From the IMG/VR virus record IMGVR_UViG_3300047476_000928, positions 1 to 64,000 of that record: 64,000 nt of DNA; one strand, given 5' to 3'. The notes under the pieces were generated by a model, which ran no database searches, was not told the DNA's origin, and was given only the letters and a program-made list of their open reading frames with translations. This document shows positions 60,800-64,000 of the stretch, piece after piece. The stretch is from a virus. Each line of letters starts with the position of its first letter. Position 1 is the stretch's first letter. The position numbers and the translations under genes are program-made.

Positions 60800-62973
60800 G
60801 TGCTTGGTCAACAATGAATGTAGATAAGATTGTTACTTACGCAGATTTAGCGGCAGCTATTTCTTCGGGCGACTTATATCAAAAAGCTCCATTTACTTCT
60901 ACGGCAAAAGGTATTAAAAAATCTGACATAGATGCGTATGTTTTTATAAATACATCAAATACGTTTTATGTATCTCATACGGCAAATCAATTGCTACCAA
61001 GAAAGGCAATTACAGGCGTATTCCCTACATACAACTTAAACTTAACAAGCTCCGCCTCCCCAACTACAGTTACCGCAGGCAACAATGTTACATATACTGT
61101 AAATGTAAGAAATGATGATTCATACGCTACGTCTACTCCAGTTCAAATTGTATTTACATTTGCGGCTAATACATCATTCTCAAGTATATCTGTAACAGCA
61201 GGAGTAACATATACATATTCTGCTGGAACACTAACAATTACTAGTGCAATAGCAGCGGGAGCAACAGTTGTTATTACTGTTGTATGCTCAACCACTAGAC
61301 CAACATCAGATGGCAGTGGAACACAAGCTATTCCATTAAAAGCGGAATACACGGCAACCAATTTCACAATTACTGAACCATACTTGCAATGGGCAATATT
61401 TGAGGTAGAGAAGATTGCAAGAGAAAACGATGGTACAACGCAGATTACATCTGGCAACGTAGCTTATAATCAGACATTTATATACTTTTTAAGAGTAAGA
61501 AGTTTAACAGCTTCCCCTTTATATCCATCAGATGTAACACTTACAGATACGCTTCCATCTAATCTTACATTTGTTGGATTTTACAATACGTCAGGTTGGA
61601 CAACAAGCTATAACTCTACAACAAGGGTTGCGACACTATATAAGGCAGGACCTTTACATGGGTCTATTTTTAATACTTTTATTTCGCTTGGCATAAGAGT
61701 TACAGCATCCGTACAAAGTGTTACTCTTAATAACTCATTTACGGCATCCGCTACAAACGCAAATAATAAGACAAGTGCAAACCTTGCTTTAAATGTAGGC
61801 TTTAATACATCGCCAATACTAACAGACCAAGGATATTCAACTTGTTCTTCTTGTGTAACATATACTGTTTTTAGAGATACTAATGTTAACTCATCTACAT
61901 ATAATCAATATTATGTAAATGGCTCTAGCGTAGGAACCACTGCTGCAAGCAATGGTGCTTGCGACTACTCATCTCAGTACGAAAATACATATCAAATATT
62001 ATGTGTTGGATGTAATTCATACTTTGTTTATGCGCACAATTACTCAGCAAAACCTTGCTATGGCGGAGCGCCATACCAAGTAAATGGTGTTGACTATTAC
62101 TATAATCCAGCAACAGGAGCCTGCAATACAAGTGCTGATTATTCTATCAATGTTGGCATTATGTGTACTTCTGGCTGTGTAGAATATACTGTTTATAAAA
62201 ATCAAAATGCGTGCTTCAATGGATATCAATATTATTCAAATGGGGTTGCATACGAAAATAATCCGACAACAGGAGCTTGTTCTTCTTCGGCATATTATGC
62301 ACAATATATAGGGCAAACTTGCATAGATTGCCAAAATTATAGTGTATATAAAAATGTTAGCAATTGCTTTTTTGGCGACCAATGGATGGTAAATGGTATA
62401 ACTTATTCAACTCAGCCAACTTTGGGAGAATGCAATACCACGCCAAACATACAAAGCCAAGGATATAGCACTTGCGAATCTTGCCAAACATATACAGTTT
62501 ACAGAGACATATCAACAGCTTGCTCTCCTACCAAGAATCATTATTTCGTAAATGGAGTCGACAAAGGCTTAGAAGCACCTGCATCTGGAGCTTGTTACTA
62601 CGGTCAAAATCTTGTATTTCAAGGATATAATACCTGTATAAGCTGTGTTCCGTATGGTGTATATAAGGATACAAGCTTGTGCTCGTCTACTTATAATCAT
62701 TACTTTGCCAACGGAACAGACTTAGGAGAAGGCGCTCCTTCTGGTGCAGATTGTGCATGCTGCGAGGAAATATCTATCTCAAACAATAGTGGAAGTGAGG
62801 CATATATTGAATGGCTACCTTGTTCAGCAGGAAGCAATACAAGCTACTGGTTACAAGACGGGGAGACTATATATTTCTGTAGAAATACAAATGCTTCGTT
62901 CAATACAGGTGGACTTGGTTACTCTGCTGGAGGCGCTTGCTCATACAATGGATACACTATATATACAACATAA
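60796..62973 (+). CDS. Adhesin with DUF11-like and Cys-rich repeats
   Basis: 725 residues. The first 75 are a fibre-type lead-in (MSAWSTMNVDKIVTYADLAA). About 75-340 are two immunoglobulin-like repeats of the DUF11 type (NVTYTVNVRNDD ... TFIYFLRVRSLT). From about 345 to 655 there are six Cys repeats, each with a pair like TCSSCVTYTVFRD or SCQTYTVYRD, then an aromatic turn and VNG. They resemble the Cys-rich repeats of Bacteroidota surface proteins (DUF5977-like). The C-terminal 70 form a separate module. It has no signal peptide, so it must be assembled on the virion. Confidence 0.75.
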   Translation: MSAWSTMNVDKIVTYADLAAAISSGDLYQKAPFTSTAKGIKKSDIDAYVFINTSNTFYVSHTANQLLPRKAITGVFPTYNLNLTSSASPTTVTAGNNVTYTVNVRNDDSYATSTPVQIVFTFAANTSFSSISVTAGVTYTYSAGTLTITSAIAAGATVVITVVCSTTRPTSDGSGTQAIPLKAEYTATNFTITEPYLQWAIFEVEKIARENDGTTQITSGNVAYNQTFIYFLRVRSLTASPLYPSDVTLTDTLPSNLTFVGFYNTSGWTTSYNSTTRVATLYKAGPLHGSIFNTFISLGIRVTASVQSVTLNNSFTASATNANNKTSANLALNVGFNTSPILTDQGYSTCSSCVTYTVFRDTNVNSSTYNQYYVNGSSVGTTAASNGACDYSSQYENTYQILCVGCNSYFVYAHNYSAKPCYGGAPYQVNGVDYYYNPATGACNTSADYSINVGIMCTSGCVEYTVYKNQNACFNGYQYYSNGVAYENNPTTGACSSSAYYAQYIGQTCIDCQNYSVYKNVSNCFFGDQWMVNGITYSTQPTLGECNTTPNIQSQGYSTCESCQTYTVYRDISTACSPTKNHYFVNGVDKGLEAPASGACYYGQNLVFQGYNTCISCVPYGVYKDTSLCSSTYNHYFANGTDLGEGAPSGADCACCEEISISNNSGSEAYIEWLPCSAGSNTSYWLQDGETIYFCRNTNASFNTGGLGYSAGGACSYNGYTIYTT

Positions 62974-62977
62974 TGAT

Positions 62978-63008
62978 TTGTAACAAATTTTGCCTAAATT
63001 TGTTACAA
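62978..63008. repeat. 13-bp perfect inverted repeat overlapping a -7 box
   Basis: TTGTAACAAATTT and AAATTTGTTACAA flank TGCCT. The right arm contains TAAATTTG (62995-63002), a TAnnTTTG box for the gene starting at 63023. No U-tract follows on either strand, so it fits an operator or RNA-processing site better than a terminator. Confidence 0.65.
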
Positions 63009-63022
63009 CCAAACAATACACG

Positions 63023-63286
63023 ATGAGCAAATTCTTGACTATCATTCAAGCTTGGGGAACTGCTATGTTCCATACAAAAGAGCAAAAGCAGCTCGCTGAA
63101 AACAGAAGCAAAATATGCAACACATGCCCTTCATTACAGGAGGTGGACGTAAAATCGCTAACAGGCTCACTAGTTAATAACTATTTTCAATGCGGAGCTT
63201 GTGGATGCCCTATTGCGGCAAAAGTATATACATCGCCTGATGTACCTAAAGAACAAAAATGCCCTCAAGGCAAATGGGAATTGTAA
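63023..63286 (+). CDS. Small zinc-ribbon protein
   Basis: 87 residues from the ATG at 63023 (MSKFLTIIQAWGTAMFHTKE); an in-frame TTG at 62990 would lie inside the inverted repeat. ICNTCPS and CGACGCP form paired Cys ligands, with QKCPQGKW at the end adding a fifth. The pattern is frequent in phages (DUF6171-like); role unknown. The leader has AACCAAACAA. Confidence 0.65.
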   Translation: MSKFLTIIQAWGTAMFHTKEQKQLAENRSKICNTCPSLQEVDVKSLTGSLVNNYFQCGACGCPIAAKVYTSPDVPKEQKCPQGKWEL

Positions 63287-63305
63287 CAAATAAGACAAAT
63301 ATATA

Positions 63306-63503
63306 ATGAAAAAATTCGTAAAAATTACAACAAGAGAAGGCGAAGCTATTCTTAGGAGCTGGATTGATGTAGAAAAAATTGCTCAAATTTCGCAAAATTC
63401 AATTACTCAAGCAGGGCAGAACGAAGGAACTATAATATTTGCAGATGGCGTAACTATGCAAATTATTGCTTTTGATGAAACTATTGACTCTTTAAATAAA
63501 TAA
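63306..63503 (+). CDS. Hypothetical small protein
   Basis: 65 residues, compact alpha-beta pattern (SWIDVEKIAQISQNS, GTIIFADGVTMQIIAFDET). No family recognised. It starts 20 bases after the zinc-ribbon gene and is followed by another gene 13 bases on. Confidence 0.5.
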   Translation: MKKFVKITTREGEAILRSWIDVEKIAQISQNSITQAGQNEGTIIFADGVTMQIIAFDETIDSLNK

Positions 63504-63515
63504 ACCAAACACACA

Positions 63516-63944
63516 ATGACACAAATTACATTAAAATTACACGAGATTCTTACTCTTGAAGCCGAGTTAAACGGATTCGTAAATCCACAGACAGGCGAAA
63601 GAGTATTAGAAGGCTTTTTGAAGGAGAAGCTTAACTTAGGCACCAAGTATCGTTTAACAAAATTATCGGAAGAGCTTAAAAAAGAAAAGGCTATTCTTGA
63701 TGGATTGCGCGAAGGTTTGATTAAAGAGCTTGGGGAAGAAAAGGATGGTCAGGTTTCAATTCCTACTTTTGAGGATAAGAAGCAAACCAAGATTAACCCT
63801 AAGTTCATTGAGTTTCAATCTAAATACACAGAATTATTAGATACGGATAAAGATATTGAATATACTCCACTAAGTATCTCTGATTTAGATAAGGTTGAAA
63901 GTAACGAGAATTACACAGTTTTATTTAAACTAGTTCAAGAGTAA
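63516..63944 (+). CDS. Hypothetical helical protein
   Basis: 142 residues. TLKLHEILTLEAELNGFVNP and FLKEKLNLGTKYRLTKLSEE, then a Lys/Glu coil KKEKAILDGLREGLIKELG, and an acidic LLDTDKDIEYTPLSISDLDK. No domain. The stop overlaps the next start by one base (TAATG); the leader is AAACCAAACACACA. Confidence 0.55.
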   Translation: MTQITLKLHEILTLEAELNGFVNPQTGERVLEGFLKEKLNLGTKYRLTKLSEELKKEKAILDGLREGLIKELGEEKDGQVSIPTFEDKKQTKINPKFIEFQSKYTELLDTDKDIEYTPLSISDLDKVESNENYTVLFKLVQE

Positions 63945-64000
63945 TGACAGATAGCGAATTGATTTTGCTAGGAGTAGTTATAGGGGCGATAGAGTTAAGC
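63944..64000 (+). CDS. Partial gene cut by the window end
   Basis: Nineteen codons visible: MTDSELILLGVVIGAIELS. The hydrophobic LILLGVVIGAI is probably a membrane helix, so a holin, spanin or other envelope protein is possible. The rest lies beyond the window. Confidence 0.5.
   Translation, partial: MTDSELILLGVVIGAIELS

Noticed and set aside
62978-63008. Palindrome read as a rho-independent terminator
   Set aside because: No U-tract on either strand and AT-rich stem; an operator is more plausible.
1-64000. Assignment to crAss-like phages
   Set aside because: Connector and nozzle patterns are similar, but no crAss-type RNA polymerase or DNA polymerase genes are visible; the affinity is left open.
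1-64000. tRNA genes, CRISPR arrays, integrase or insertion sequences
   Set aside because: None could be recognised on either strand by inspection; tRNAscan and profile searches would be needed for certainty.

Overview
The window is most of the genome of a tailed, podovirus-like phage that infects a member of the Bacteroidota. Four things support this. The gene set is viral: terminase, portal, scaffold, HK97-type capsid protein, connector rings, a tail nozzle, internal virion proteins and fibres with S74 chaperone domains. No tail sheath or tape measure is visible. Promoters follow the Bacteroidota pattern (TAnnTTTG -7 box, sometimes with a TTG-type -33 box), and strong Shine-Dalgarno sequences are scarce. 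The DNA is AT-rich with tightly overlapping genes. Virion genes lie at both ends of the window (42.6-64 kb and 1-22 kb), so the molecule is probably circular or circularly permuted; the last gene is cut by the window edge. No integrase, reverse transcriptase, DNA polymerase, tRNA or CRISPR array was seen.

Layout. (1) 1-22 kb, plus strand: connector/ring proteins, nozzle, two internal virion proteins, a 2923-residue multidomain ejection protein with a zinc-peptidase motif and an ADP-ribosyltransferase-like domain, a Dps-like protein, a second zincin, a two-domain cell-wall hydrolase, an HNH nuclease and several small basic proteins. (2) 22-36.5 kb, minus strand: early and replication genes. 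These include nucleases (PD-(D/E)XK, RusA-like, RecB-like), two HTH proteins, an SSB-like protein, a MazG-like enzyme, a homing endonuclease, a DnaB helicase, an initiator containing 15-bp iterons, and about twenty tiny overlapping unknown genes. Several very short genes (28-56 residues) are added here. (3) 36.6-41.6 kb, plus strand: a visibly GC-richer cassette with two small membrane proteins, an amidoligase and a class II glutamine amidotransferase, followed by about 700 bp without genes. (4) 41.6-50.9 kb, plus strand: a GroES-like co-chaperonin, terminase, portal, scaffold and capsid. (5) 51-64 kb, plus strand: fibres and adhesins, including three tandem genes that share one N-terminal anchor, and a Cys-rich repeat adhesin.

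How it fits together. Replication probably starts from iterons inside the initiator gene, which directly precedes DnaB; with no polymerase gene seen, host polymerase is likely used. A candidate leader RNA or small RNA (about 32719-32818, minus strand) has its own promoter, three hairpins, and a terminator whose U-tract touches the next start codon; it could control the replication operon. A roughly 100-bp inverted partial copy of the iteron segment lies just upstream of the terminase genes at 42.35 kb. The amidoligase-amidotransferase pair suggests the phage makes an amide- or peptide-type modification of an unknown target.
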